In this document: positions 26,991-35,584 of the stretch, in pieces
Layout: every line of letters starts with the position of its first letter
How positions within the stretch are numbered: the stretch's first letter is position 1
NCBI GenBank assembly: GCA_041661445.1
Contig: JBAZUK010000001.1
Span: 62,001 to 126,000 of the forward strand
Source of the DNA: JBAZUK01 sp041661445
Lineage (GTDB): Bacteria > Chlamydiota > Chlamydiia > Chlamydiales > SM23-39
Length of the DNA: 64,000 bases
Direction of reading: 5' to 3'
Program-made: the position numbers and the translations under genes
Notes under the pieces: generated by a model
The model's input: only the letters and a program-made list of their open reading frames with translations
Told to the model about the DNA's origin: nothing
Databases searched by the model: none

Positions 26991-27743
26991 ATGCAAATTA
27001 TAAAATCGGAAATAAAAAAACAGCAGCAGGATTTTGTTGATTCTAAGAAGATTCCAAATCACATAGCAATTATTATGGATGGAAATAGAAGATGGGCCAG
27101 AAAAAACGGCTTGCCTTCAATTGCTGGTCATACAAAAGGAGCTCACACATTAACTGAAATTGTCAAAAGCTCTATTAAGTTCAAAATAAAAATTTTAACT
27201 GTTTTTGCTTTTTCCACAGAAAATTGGAACAGGGATGAAGATGAAGTTAAAAAGCTTATGAATCTTTATGAAGTCTTTTTAAATGATCAGCTCACATTTA
27301 TGTTAAAAGAAAAAATCAGATTAAATGTTATAGGCGATCTTAGCAAGTGTCCAAATAGTCTGCAAAATTGTTTTTCAAGTATCATCGAGAAAACAAAAAA
27401 TAATGCCGTATTAGATTTAGTTATTGCTATAAATTATGGGTCTAAAGATGAAATGCGAAGAGCCATGATCAAAATATTAGATGATTATGATAATAAAAAA
27501 GTCTCTAAAGAAGGCATAAGTGAAAAGTTGATAAATAGTTATCTTGACACCAAAAGTTTTTCTGATCCGGATTTGTTTATCAGGACAAGCGGTGAACAAA
27601 GATTAAGCAATTTTTTGCTTTGGCAACTATCATATGCAGAGATTTACATTACAGATATTTTATGGCCGGACTTTTCTGAGAAAGATTTTCTAAATGCCAT
27701 TTTAGAATATCAGAAAAGAAAAAGAAGATTTGGCGGATCATAA
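26991..27743 (+). CDS. uppS: Isoprenyl (undecaprenyl) diphosphate synthase
   Basis: This 250-residue cis-prenyltransferase makes the lipid carrier for peptidoglycan and other envelope sugars. It has IAIIMDGNRRWARKNG with the catalytic Asp, FAFSTENWNRD, and DLFIRTSGEQRLSNFLLWQ near the C-terminus. The first ATG in frame is at 26991; an open frame extends upstream to TTG 26910 but is not family-like. No strong Shine-Dalgarno is visible. It begins a uppS-cdsA-cmk/plsC series that keeps the C. trachomatis order. Confidence 0.93.
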   Translation: MQIIKSEIKKQQQDFVDSKKIPNHIAIIMDGNRRWARKNGLPSIAGHTKGAHTLTEIVKSSIKFKIKILTVFAFSTENWNRDEDEVKKLMNLYEVFLNDQLTFMLKEKIRLNVIGDLSKCPNSLQNCFSSIIEKTKNNAVLDLVIAINYGSKDEMRRAMIKILDDYDNKKVSKEGISEKLINSYLDTKSFSDPDLFIRTSGEQRLSNFLLWQLSYAEIYITDILWPDFSEKDFLNAILEYQKRKRRFGGS

Positions 27744-27904
27744 TAACTATTTCAAAATCTAAGCTGCAACATAAAATTATTTTTAATAATATTTTTCTTA
27801 ACTTGTAATTTATGAAAGCAGTCATAAAAAATTTATTTTATTTTTTCTGGAAAAGATGATTTAAAATCAGCATAATAAAATTAAACATCTTGATAAGGAT
27901 ATAT

Positions 27905-28744
27905 ATGAAAAAATTAGAGGATTTAAAAAATAGATTTCTGATTTCATCTGGAATAATAATATTGCTTGTTTCTTTGATAGTTTTTTCAGATTTGATGTTC
28001 ATGAGATATTTTATAATGTTATTGATGATTGCTCTAGGATATTTGGTGAGCTGGGAATTTATTAATCTGGTTAAGGCAAAAGAAATTATTTTGCATAAGA
28101 CAATATTTATAGGTGGAGTCATTCTTGAGATCATTTCTTTTTTTCTTTTTTCTCAATTTGAAGAACTTAGAATTTTGCCGGTGTTGTTTTTTTTAATTTT
28201 TATGATATATCTTTTTTTTGTAAATTTCAGACAGATAGAAAATTCAATATTAAGAATATCAGTTTCAGCTTTCGGTTTTTTGTATATTGCGATTCCTTTT
28301 GGCATGCTTTTTCCTATTATATTTCTGCAAGATGGACAAGATGGCAGACTTTGGGTTTTTTATTTAATTTTTGTAACCAAGTTAACAGATATCGGAGGTT
28401 ATTTTGGAGGAAAACTTTTTGGCAAAAGAAAATTGGCTGAGCATATAAGTCCAAATAAAACAATTTTTGGAAGCATAAGCGGTTTTGTTTTTGCTATTGC
28501 TGGAAGTTTGTTTTTTTTAATTTTTTCTAAACCGAATGTCTTTGATTTAAATTTTACTCAAGCTATATTATTGGGTGTGATTTTAAGTGGTTTTTCTCAA
28601 TTCGGAGATCTTTGTGAATCCCTTCTGAAAAGAGATGCAAAAATGAAAGATAGCTCTACTTTACCCGGGATAGGGGGAGTTTTGGATATGGTTGACTCCT
28701 TAATGTTTAATATTCCGATTATGTATTGTTATTTATTAGGATAA
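27905..28744 (+). CDS. cdsA: Phosphatidate cytidylyltransferase
   Basis: This 279-residue polytopic membrane enzyme makes CDP-diacylglycerol from CTP and phosphatidic acid. The C-terminal half holds the family blocks KLTDIGGYFGGKLFGKRKLAEHISPNKT, GDLCESLLKRDAKMKDSS and LPGIGGVLDMVDSL. AAGGA precedes the ATG at 27905; the longer frame from TTG 27890 is less likely. The next gene starts 8 bases after its stop. Its product feeds PgsA and the phospholipid pathway. Confidence 0.93.
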   Translation: MKKLEDLKNRFLISSGIIILLVSLIVFSDLMFMRYFIMLLMIALGYLVSWEFINLVKAKEIILHKTIFIGGVILEIISFFLFSQFEELRILPVLFFLIFMIYLFFVNFRQIENSILRISVSAFGFLYIAIPFGMLFPIIFLQDGQDGRLWVFYLIFVTKLTDIGGYFGGKLFGKRKLAEHISPNKTIFGSISGFVFAIAGSLFFLIFSKPNVFDLNFTQAILLGVILSGFSQFGDLCESLLKRDAKMKDSSTLPGIGGVLDMVDSLMFNIPIMYCYLLG

Positions 28745-28752
28745 ACAATTTT

Positions 28753-30066
28753 ATGATTATAACTATTGATGGACCTGCTGGTGTTGGAAAATCAACAATA
28801 GCAAAGATGTTAGCCTCTAAACTAAATTATTCATATTTTGATACTGGAGCGATGTATAGAGCTGTTACCTATGCTATTATCAAAAATAAAATTGATCCTG
28901 AAAGCGAAAAAGACGTTTTAAATTTTTTGAAAAATAATTTTCAATATAAAATTGAAGAAGATGGTTTAAAAAAGAAATATTTTGTTAATGATGAAGATGT
29001 AACTGATATCATCAGATCAAATTATATCACTTCATTAGTCTCTTCGATTTCATCAAAAAAATATATCAGAGAAACCCTAGTTCCAATACAAAGAAGTTTT
29101 GTGGCAGATAAAAATATCATTTGTGAAGGAAGGGACATGGGAACATCTGTTTTTCCTAATGCTGATTTGAAAATTTATCTCACTGCCCGGGTTTCTGTAA
29201 GAGCAGAGAGAAGATTTAGGGAATTAATAGATAAGTACCCTCAGGATATTGCTAATTTAGATAGAAACAAGATATTGGAAGATATACAGAAAAGGGATGA
29301 AATTGACTCGACGAGAAAAGTATCGCCGCTTAGAAAAGCGGAAGATGCTTATCTAATTGATACATCCAATTTAACAATCGACGAAGTAGTTAAAAGAATT
29401 TTAAAAAGGATAAAAAAATCCAAGCCAAGGCTTATTTATAGATTTATTATTGCTATTTCTAAATTTTTCTTGATAACTTTTTATGGATACAAGGTCTATG
29501 GAAGAGAAAATCTTATTAAAGGTGCCGCTATTATTACTTCAAACCATGTGTCTTTCTTAGATCCTCCGGCAATTGCAGTTGCTATCGATGAAGAAATTCA
29601 TTTTTTGGCAAAAGAACCTCTTTTCAAGATACCCATTTTTAAAAATTTAATTAGAATTTTAAATTCACATCCTATCTCTGAAAAGGAATCAAATATTCAA
29701 ACAATTAAAAAAACTAATAATATTTTGAGGAAAGGTTATAAAGTTCTATTATTTCCTGAAGGTGCTAGATCTGAAGATGGTCAATTAACAAAATTATTGC
29801 CTGGTGTTGGTTTTTTGATAAGTTTGACAAAAGCTACAATAATTCCTGCTTATATTCATGGAGCTCATGAAGCTTGGAATAAGAAAAAAAAATTTCCTAA
29901 ATTATTTAAAAAAATATCCTGTGTTTTCGGTACCCCGATAAGATATGAAGAATTTGAAAACGTAGATAAAGAATTAAGAATTCCTTATATCCTAACAAGA
30001 ATTGAGGGTGCTATAAAGAATTTGCAGAAATGGTCGGAAGACGGTTTTAAAGGAAATCCGCCATAA
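28753..30066 (+). CDS. Fused cytidylate kinase and 1-acyl-glycerol-3-phosphate acyltransferase
   Basis: This 437-residue protein joins two enzymes in one frame. Residues about 1-220 are cytidylate kinase: P-loop DGPAGVGKST (6-15), DTGAMYRAVT, CEGRDMGTSVFPNAD and RDEIDSTRKVSPL. Residues about 230-437 are a PlsC-type acyltransferase: NHVSFLD (264-270), the FPEGARS block (about 334-340) and a hydrophobic anchor near 230-245. In C. trachomatis, cmk and plsC are separate adjacent genes, so this is a fusion of neighbours. It would place a CTP-supply enzyme at the membrane. The ATG at 28753 is used; TTG 28726 lies inside cdsA. Confidence 0.9.
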   Translation: MIITIDGPAGVGKSTIAKMLASKLNYSYFDTGAMYRAVTYAIIKNKIDPESEKDVLNFLKNNFQYKIEEDGLKKKYFVNDEDVTDIIRSNYITSLVSSISSKKYIRETLVPIQRSFVADKNIICEGRDMGTSVFPNADLKIYLTARVSVRAERRFRELIDKYPQDIANLDRNKILEDIQKRDEIDSTRKVSPLRKAEDAYLIDTSNLTIDEVVKRILKRIKKSKPRLIYRFIIAISKFFLITFYGYKVYGRENLIKGAAIITSNHVSFLDPPAIAVAIDEEIHFLAKEPLFKIPIFKNLIRILNSHPISEKESNIQTIKKTNNILRKGYKVLLFPEGARSEDGQLTKLLPGVGFLISLTKATIIPAYIHGAHEAWNKKKKFPKLFKKISCVFGTPIRYEEFENVDKELRIPYILTRIEGAIKNLQKWSEDGFKGNPP

Positions 30067-30128
30067 TTAATTATTGGAAAAATAATGTAACTGATTCATA
30101 ATAAAAATAAATATATTTTGGAGGAAAA

Positions 30129-30449
30129 ATGTCAGAAAATGTAATTGAATTAAATCATGATAGTTTCTCAAGCACAATACAAAAAGGGGTTGTCCTTGTT
30201 GATTTTTTTGCCGAGTGGTGCGGTCCTTGCAGAATGTTATCTCCTATAATTGAAGAGATATCAGGTTCAATGAAAGGAAAAGCTGTTTTTGCGAAAATTG
30301 ATATTGATAAGGAATCTCATATAGCATCAGACTATGAAGTCTCTTCAATTCCAACTTTGATCTTATTTAAAGATGGTAAAGAAATTAATAGAATCGTTGG
30401 TCTAAGAGATGGCGAGGCGATTAAAAAATTTGTGGAAGATGTGCTTTGA
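30129..30449 (+). CDS. trxA: Thioredoxin
   Basis: This 106-residue cytoplasmic thioredoxin has the active site FAEWCGPCRM (Cys-Gly-Pro-Cys), the buried Asp in VDFFAEW, and the cis-Pro in SSIPTLILF. TTGGAGGAAAA gives a strong Shine-Dalgarno. The next gene starts directly after its stop codon. It begins a region matching C. trachomatis trxA, spoU, mip, hisS, uhpC, dnaE. Confidence 0.97.
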   Translation: MSENVIELNHDSFSSTIQKGVVLVDFFAEWCGPCRMLSPIIEEISGSMKGKAVFAKIDIDKESHIASDYEVSSIPTLILFKDGKEINRIVGLRDGEAIKKFVEDVL

Positions 30450-30674
30450 ATGAGTAGATTTTTATTTTGGTTTTTTCTTTTTGTTTTTATCGGTGGTATT
30501 TTATTACATTATAAAGTTGATTTTCCTTATTTTATCTCTTGGATTGGAAAACTTCCGGGGGATATGACTGTCATCAAAGATAAAGTGATATTTTATTTGC
30601 CTATAACAACAGCTGCTGTTTTTTCTTTAGCTTTAACAATACTTTTTTCTTTGTTCGCAAAGAAAAAAGTATAA
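30450..30674 (+). CDS. DUF2905-family small membrane protein
   Basis: This 74-residue protein has two hydrophobic helices (about 4-21 and 51-69) joined by the family-typical ISWIGKLPGDMTVIKDKVIFYLP. The family is widespread in bacteria and has no known function. Its ATG follows the trxA stop without any gap (TGAATG), so translation is probably coupled. It is convergent with trmL. Confidence 0.82.
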   Translation: MSRFLFWFFLFVFIGGILLHYKVDFPYFISWIGKLPGDMTVIKDKVIFYLPITTAAVFSLALTILFSLFAKKKV

Positions 30675-30687
30675 CAGTCAAATTTGA

Positions 30688-31155
30688 TTAGTCATTATTT
30701 TTTATTTTTAAATTTGAAAAGGAATTTTGTCTTAGGGCTTCGTAAAGAACTATTGCGACCGAATTTGACAAATTAAGGCATCTTGCATTCTCTATCATTG
30801 GAATTGTAATAAAATTATCAGGATATTTTTCATGGTATATTTCTGGTAAGCCCGATGTTTCAGAACCAAAAATTAATATGCTATTTATTTCGAATTTAAC
30901 ATCGGAATATAACTTTTTTGCTTTTGAAGATAAAAAATAAAAAGATTTTTTTCCTGAAAGATAACTTTCTAAATCATCTATTTGTTCTATTTTAGTTTTG
31001 TTAAAATAATCCAATCCTGCTCTTTTGAGATTTTTTTCATTAATTGAAAATCCAAGAGGTTTTACTAAAATTAAGTCGGTATTTGTAAGAGAACAAGTTC
31101 TTATGATATTACCAGTGTTTTGAGGGATGTCCGGTTGAAACAAGATTATTTTCAT
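30688..31155 (-). CDS. trmL: SpoU-family tRNA (cytidine(34)-2'-O)-methyltransferase TrmL
   Basis: This 155-residue SPOUT methyltransferase is of minimal, TrmL-like length. It starts MKIILFQPDIPQNTGNIIRTC and has FGSETSGLPEIYH and the C-terminal ARCLNLSNSVAIVLYEALRQ, the knot region that binds S-adenosylmethionine. TrmL methylates the wobble ribose of tRNA-Leu. The gene follows mip with a one-base gap (TGA A ATG). A spoU gene holds this place in Chlamydia too. Confidence 0.9.
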   Translation of the reverse strand: MKIILFQPDIPQNTGNIIRTCSLTNTDLILVKPLGFSINEKNLKRAGLDYFNKTKIEQIDDLESYLSGKKSFYFLSSKAKKLYSDVKFEINSILIFGSETSGLPEIYHEKYPDNFITIPMIENARCLNLSNSVAIVLYEALRQNSFSNLKIKNND

Positions 31156-31156
31156 T

Positions 31157-31846
31157 TCAAAAAACTTTTTCTTTATTAGCTATTTCTTCAGTGGAAAGAG
31201 GTGTGTTTGTATCAACTTTAACTATTTCAATATCGAAAACAATTAAAGAATTTAAACAAGGGGGAATTTTCCCAAACCCAAGATCTGGATGTATATAAAC
31301 CTGTCTTCTTTCATTTTTTTTCATGCCGATTATTGATCTCTTTAAAGCGGGAATTGTTTCGGTTAAATTAATGATTTCTTCAACATCTGTAAAAATTTTT
31401 CCATCCAAATATTTTCCAACAATTTTAATTGTAGGAGAATTATATGACTGGACAGATTCATCTTTTCCTTCGTTTAAGATTTTATATTGTAATTTTCCTT
31501 TTTCTATTTCTATTACATTTTTATCATTTATATTTTTTGCAAGATATTCTTCAGCAATTTTTAAATTTTTCTGACATATTTTTTCATTAGCTATAACTTG
31601 AAGTTTCGCAAGAGCTTGAAGGCATTCGTCTTCAGTCATTGGAGAAGTTTTATTGTGAGAACCCTTTTTTATTCCTGTAATTATTCTCTTCAGGTCCAAT
31701 TCAAAACCCAAATCTTCCAAATTTTTACCAATAATATGTCCGATGGCTTCAGATAATTTTTTTGTGTCGACTTCTTTTGTTTCATCAGCATATATTGCGG
31801 AGAATGTAATTAATATTATGAAAAAGGCTATAGTTTTTCTTAACAT
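31157..31846 (-). CDS. mip: Mip-like FKBP-type peptidyl-prolyl isomerase
   Basis: This 229-residue protein has a signal peptide (LRKTIAFFIILITFSAIYA), a helical dimerisation domain around 28-110, and an FKBP-type domain at about 125-215 with IGMKKNERRQVYIHPDLGFG. It should act outside the inner membrane as a proline isomerase and chaperone. Chlamydial Mip is described as a lipoprotein, but no Cys follows this signal region, so here it looks soluble. Several FKBP consensus residues (such as VHYTG) are degenerate, so activity may be reduced. It lies in a trmL-mip-hisS cluster. Confidence 0.85.
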   Translation of the reverse strand: MLRKTIAFFIILITFSAIYADETKEVDTKKLSEAIGHIIGKNLEDLGFELDLKRIITGIKKGSHNKTSPMTEDECLQALAKLQVIANEKICQKNLKIAEEYLAKNINDKNVIEIEKGKLQYKILNEGKDESVQSYNSPTIKIVGKYLDGKIFTDVEEIINLTETIPALKRSIIGMKKNERRQVYIHPDLGFGKIPPCLNSLIVFDIEIVKVDTNTPLSTEEIANKEKVF

Positions 31847-31881
31847 AAATTTATGACCCTAAAAATAATTTTTTCCATGTG

Positions 31882-33183
31882 TTATTCTTTTAAATTTTTT
31901 AAATTATAATATTTATTTTTTATAAATGTTTTTAATTCATCAAAATTTATCTCTTTTTGCTCTCTTGTGATTAAATCCTTTATCTGTGCTTTTTTCATTT
32001 TTAATTCATCATCTCCGATAATCAAGGCATTTTGGGCGTTGATTTCATTTGCGAATTGAAGGGATTTTTGTATTTTTTTTGAATTTAAATCTATTTCAGC
32101 TGAAATTTTATGGTTTCGAAGCTCTTTTGTTAAAACAATTGAAAAGTTTTTAGCTTCTTGAGTAATGGGGATTATCAATATAAAAGGACCAGTTTTTTGA
32201 GGAAAATAACATTGCTGGGCTATCATTGTCTGAATGACTCTTTCCATTCCAATGGCGAACCCCACTCCTGGAAGATCCGGGCCATTTAAATTTTTTAATA
32301 ATGAATTATATCGTCCACCGCCGCCTAAAGAATTTTGAGCGCCAACTTTTTCTGAAATGATTTCAAAAACAGTATCGTCATAATAGTCCAATCCTCTGAC
32401 AAGTCTTGGATTTACTTCATATTTAATGTTTAACTTTTCTAACAAGTTTCTTAAATTTTCGAAATGATTTCTTGCATCAGAAGTTAAGAAATCTAAAATG
32501 GACGGAGCTTCGCTTATTATTTCCTGATCTATGGCTTCTTTTGAATCTAAAATCCTTAAGGGATTGTGTTCAAACCTTAATTTGCTATCTTGTGATAAGC
32601 TGTCGAATTTAGGATGTATAAAATCTTTTAGAGCTTTTTTATAATTTTCTCTAGATTCAAAATCTCCTATCGAGTTTAACACCAATTTTGTGTTTTTGAT
32701 TTCCAATCTTTTAAATAATTCTAAAAGCATATCAATGATTTCCGCATCGATTTCGTAAGATTTTTGTCCGATAACCTCAATTCCGAACTGATGAAATTGT
32801 CTATATCTGCCAAGCTGCTGTCTATCATATCTAAACATCGGTCCCATATAATAAAATTTTGAAGTCTTTCTATTTTCCGATAAGTTGTTTTCGATGAATG
32901 TTCGCATTAGCGAGGCAGTTCCTTCTGGACGAAGGGTCATTGATCTATTGGCCTTATCTAAAAAAGTATATAGTTCTTTGGAAACTATATCCGAAGAAGA
33001 TCCAACTCCTCTAACGAAAAGCTCGGTTTTTTCAAAAATCGGTGTTCTTATTTCTTCATAATTATAATTTTTGCACAGATCTCTAATAACAGATTCAAGA
33101 TATTGCCATTTATCACTTGTTTTCCAATCTTCTTTTGAAATTGGCAATATATCAAACAATCCTTTAGGAATTTGATATTGCAT
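31882..33183 (-). CDS. hisS: Histidyl-tRNA synthetase
   Basis: This 433-residue class II synthetase charges tRNA-His. It has motif 2 FRYDRQQLGRYRQFHQFG, the histidine-specific VRGLDYYDDTVFEI and GGGGRYNSLL, and motif 3 GVGFAIGMERV. A C-terminal anticodon-binding domain follows. AAGGA precedes the ATG. In C. trachomatis, aspS lies between mip and hisS; it is absent from this place here. Confidence 0.96.
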   Translation of the reverse strand: MQYQIPKGLFDILPISKEDWKTSDKWQYLESVIRDLCKNYNYEEIRTPIFEKTELFVRGVGSSSDIVSKELYTFLDKANRSMTLRPEGTASLMRTFIENNLSENRKTSKFYYMGPMFRYDRQQLGRYRQFHQFGIEVIGQKSYEIDAEIIDMLLELFKRLEIKNTKLVLNSIGDFESRENYKKALKDFIHPKFDSLSQDSKLRFEHNPLRILDSKEAIDQEIISEAPSILDFLTSDARNHFENLRNLLEKLNIKYEVNPRLVRGLDYYDDTVFEIISEKVGAQNSLGGGGRYNSLLKNLNGPDLPGVGFAIGMERVIQTMIAQQCYFPQKTGPFILIIPITQEAKNFSIVLTKELRNHKISAEIDLNSKKIQKSLQFANEINAQNALIIGDDELKMKKAQIKDLITREQKEINFDELKTFIKNKYYNLKNLKE

Positions 33184-33304
33184 GAAATATCCTTAAAATT
33201 ATTTTAATATGCATTATAAAAGGCTTATATAAAAAATGCAAAGTTAATAAATTCAATAGAAAACATAATAAAGAAAAAATCAGATTATAACAATTTGTTT
33301 AAAA

Positions 33305-33892
33305 TTAGACGTTAGCAAGAATGTCTTCCAGAAGTTCAATCCATTTTTTTAAATGAGAACTTTGTGCATTTTTTTTATCTTCCACGTAAAGATTTTTCAG
33401 CATTTCAATGTAAGGAAAAGGAACCCATTTTGAACCGGCCAATTCTGAAATATAATATCCTAAAGTAAATCCCGAGTCCTGAGGGTATGAATAAATGTTC
33501 TGAATTAAGTCTTTGAGTAAATTGTTTATCTTTTCATCAGAAATACTATATTGTTTGTAGTCATTAAAAAATTTTATCCAAGTGAAAGCAAAAAAATTTA
33601 GGAATTGGGGATCTTGAGATAAATCCTTTTCTTTTAAGGACTCTAAAGCAGACTTGATGTTTAAAAGCTCTTGATAAATTGGTGTTTTATTAAGCGGAGT
33701 ATGCTTCTTTTTTTTATTAACAAAGCTTAATGTGCTGGATAATAAATTTAAAAAAGAAAGATATAAAAATAATTTTTTGTCTACTGGTTGAGGTTTAAAA
33801 AATTTATCTTTTTTTTCTTCTTCAGCAATTTCTTCGATTTTTTCTACTTTCAAATGACTGAAAGGATCAATTGGTCCTGTAGAATCTACCAT
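33305..33892 (-). CDS. Protein of unknown function
   Basis: This 195-residue protein was not recognised. It opens with MVDSTGPIDPFSHL, followed by a strongly charged stretch (about 15-40, rich in Glu and Lys). The remainder is helical, with a moderately hydrophobic segment near 41-58 and a conserved-looking DSGFTLGYYISELAGSKWVPFPYIEML near 137-165. There is no signal peptide. No Shine-Dalgarno is visible before the ATG. It lies between hisS and uhpC. The charged N-terminus and lack of a leader would fit a cytoplasmic or type III secretion-linked protein, but that is a guess. Confidence 0.7.
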   Translation of the reverse strand: MVDSTGPIDPFSHLKVEKIEEIAEEEKKDKFFKPQPVDKKLFLYLSFLNLLSSTLSFVNKKKKHTPLNKTPIYQELLNIKSALESLKEKDLSQDPQFLNFFAFTWIKFFNDYKQYSISDEKINNLLKDLIQNIYSYPQDSGFTLGYYISELAGSKWVPFPYIEMLKNLYVEDKKNAQSSHLKKWIELLEDILANV

Positions 33893-34065
33893 ACAAATAA
33901 ATTTTGTTTTAAAATTAATATAAATTTCTTATATCTAAAATTACAAATGAAGACAAAAGAAATTTATAGAAGCTTTTTAAAAAATACGAAAATTTGGTAT
34001 AACTTATGGCGGGCTTTAGCTAAATAAGATAATATAACAAATTAATAATAAAGAGGAGTTTTTTA

Positions 34066-35397
34066 GTGAGCGTGTTGGATATATTAAAACCTTCTCCACA
34101 CATTAAGGAAATAACTGATCCTAAGATAGTTAAAAAGAAATATACATATTGGAGGATTAGAACTTTCTATAGTATGTATATCGGTTATGCCTTATACTAT
34201 TTTACACGTAAAAGCTTCACTTTTGCAATGCCTGCACTGATTAACGAACTTGGTTTTAGCAAATCCGAGCTTGGAATGCTGGGAAGTATTCTTGCCCTCA
34301 CATATGGCGCCAGTAAATTTTTTAGCGGAATAGTGTCGGATAGATCAAATCCAAGATACTTCATGTCGATCGGACTTATATTAACTGGAATTTTTAATAT
34401 ATTTTTTGGTTTTTCTTCTACTCTACTAATGTTTTCAGTTTTTTGGGGATTAAACGGATGGTTTCAAGGATGGGGGTGGCCGCCGTGCACTAAGCTTTTA
34501 ACTCACTGGTATTCGCAATCTGAAAGAGGTTCCTGGTGGAGTCTATTGAACACTTCGCACAATGTTGGAGGAGCTCTTATTCCTCTATTCATAGCATTTT
34601 TAATACAATCCTTTGGTTGGCGCTATGCGATGTTTGGTCCTGGGATTATTTGCATATTAATGGGATTTTTTTTAATGAACCGACTAAGAGATGTCCCAAG
34701 ATCGTTAGGGCTTCCCGCAATTGAAGATTATAAAAAAGATTTTCCAGATAGGCATCATGAGAAACCAAGATATGAATTATCTACCAAAGAAATATTATTT
34801 AAATACGTTTTAAAAAATAAATATATCTGGATATTGGCTCTAACTTATTTTTTTATATATGTAATAAGACAGGCTGTAAACGACTGGACGCTTGTTTTTT
34901 TAGTAGAATCTAAAGGATACTCGTATCTTGCTGCCGGAACTTGTATATTTTGGTTTGAAGCTGGGGGGTTTATTGGAAGTTTAATAGCCGGTTTTGGCTC
35001 TGACATTATATTCAAAGGACGTAGAGGCCCTATGAATATTATTTTTACATTGGGAGTAATTGCTACTATTTATCTCATGTGGAAAACGCCGGGAGGCAAT
35101 CTCATATTAGATTCAGTATTTATATTTTTTATTGGCTTTTTTATTTTTGGCCCTCAAATGCTGATAGGGATTGTTGCCACTGAGCTTTCTCATAAAGATG
35201 CCGCAGGAACAGCAAATGGATTTGTCGGATGGTTTGCTTATATTGGCGGCGCTATTGCCGGCGGTCCTCTTGGTTTTATGATAAATAAATATGGATGGGA
35301 AGGATATTTTATTATCCTTGTTGGATGTTCTATCATAGCACTTTTAGGATTATTGCCTCTTTGGAAAATTAAAGCTAATCCAGAGTTTAATTCTTAG
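34066..35397 (+). CDS. uhpC: Hexose-phosphate transporter UhpC (MFS antiporter)
   Basis: This 443-residue major-facilitator protein of the organophosphate:phosphate antiporter group has about 12 membrane segments. It shows RTFYSMYIGYALYYFTRKSFTFAMP near the N-terminus, SGIVSDRSNPRYFMSIG between segments 2 and 3, and GWFQGWGWPPCTKLLTHWYS. Chlamydial UhpC imports glucose-6-phosphate from the host. The start is GTG at 34066, fixed by AGAGGAG just upstream; no ATG is near. It leads a uhpC-dnaE series as in C. trachomatis. Confidence 0.94.
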   Translation: MSVLDILKPSPHIKEITDPKIVKKKYTYWRIRTFYSMYIGYALYYFTRKSFTFAMPALINELGFSKSELGMLGSILALTYGASKFFSGIVSDRSNPRYFMSIGLILTGIFNIFFGFSSTLLMFSVFWGLNGWFQGWGWPPCTKLLTHWYSQSERGSWWSLLNTSHNVGGALIPLFIAFLIQSFGWRYAMFGPGIICILMGFFLMNRLRDVPRSLGLPAIEDYKKDFPDRHHEKPRYELSTKEILFKYVLKNKYIWILALTYFFIYVIRQAVNDWTLVFLVESKGYSYLAAGTCIFWFEAGGFIGSLIAGFGSDIIFKGRRGPMNIIFTLGVIATIYLMWKTPGGNLILDSVFIFFIGFFIFGPQMLIGIVATELSHKDAAGTANGFVGWFAYIGGAIAGGPLGFMINKYGWEGYFIILVGCSIIALLGLLPLWKIKANPEFNS

Positions 35398-35514
35398 ATA
35401 AAAACTTAGATTTCTAGTTCGAATTTATTTATTTTTTTAATGAATTTGATTTTCGTTTACTAAAAAATTATTTTCAAAGATAAAAAACAATTATAAGGAT
35501 TTTCAATTTCATCT

Positions 35515-35534
35515 TGCAAGAGATTGATCTTGCA
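35515..35534. repeat. 7-bp inverted repeat between uhpC and dnaE
   Basis: TGCAAGA (35515-35521) and TCTTGCA (35528-35534) are inverted copies around a 6-base loop, about 120 bases after uhpC and 50 before dnaE. Only a short T stretch follows, so it is at best a weak terminator; a protein-binding site is equally possible. Confidence 0.3.
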
Positions 35535-35584
35535 TTTATGATATCAATTATGCTTGTAAATAAAAAAAATAATAAAAGAAAAAA

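Noticed and set aside
31882..33183. Mobile or transferred origin for hisS because aspS is missing nearby
   Set aside because: Base composition and codon use look like the neighbours, and the surrounding order is otherwise chlamydial.
33947..34027. 26-codon ORF upstream of uhpC ending in IWYNLWRALAK, considered as a leader peptide
   Set aside because: No Shine-Dalgarno and no following terminator or antiterminator structure that I could draw.
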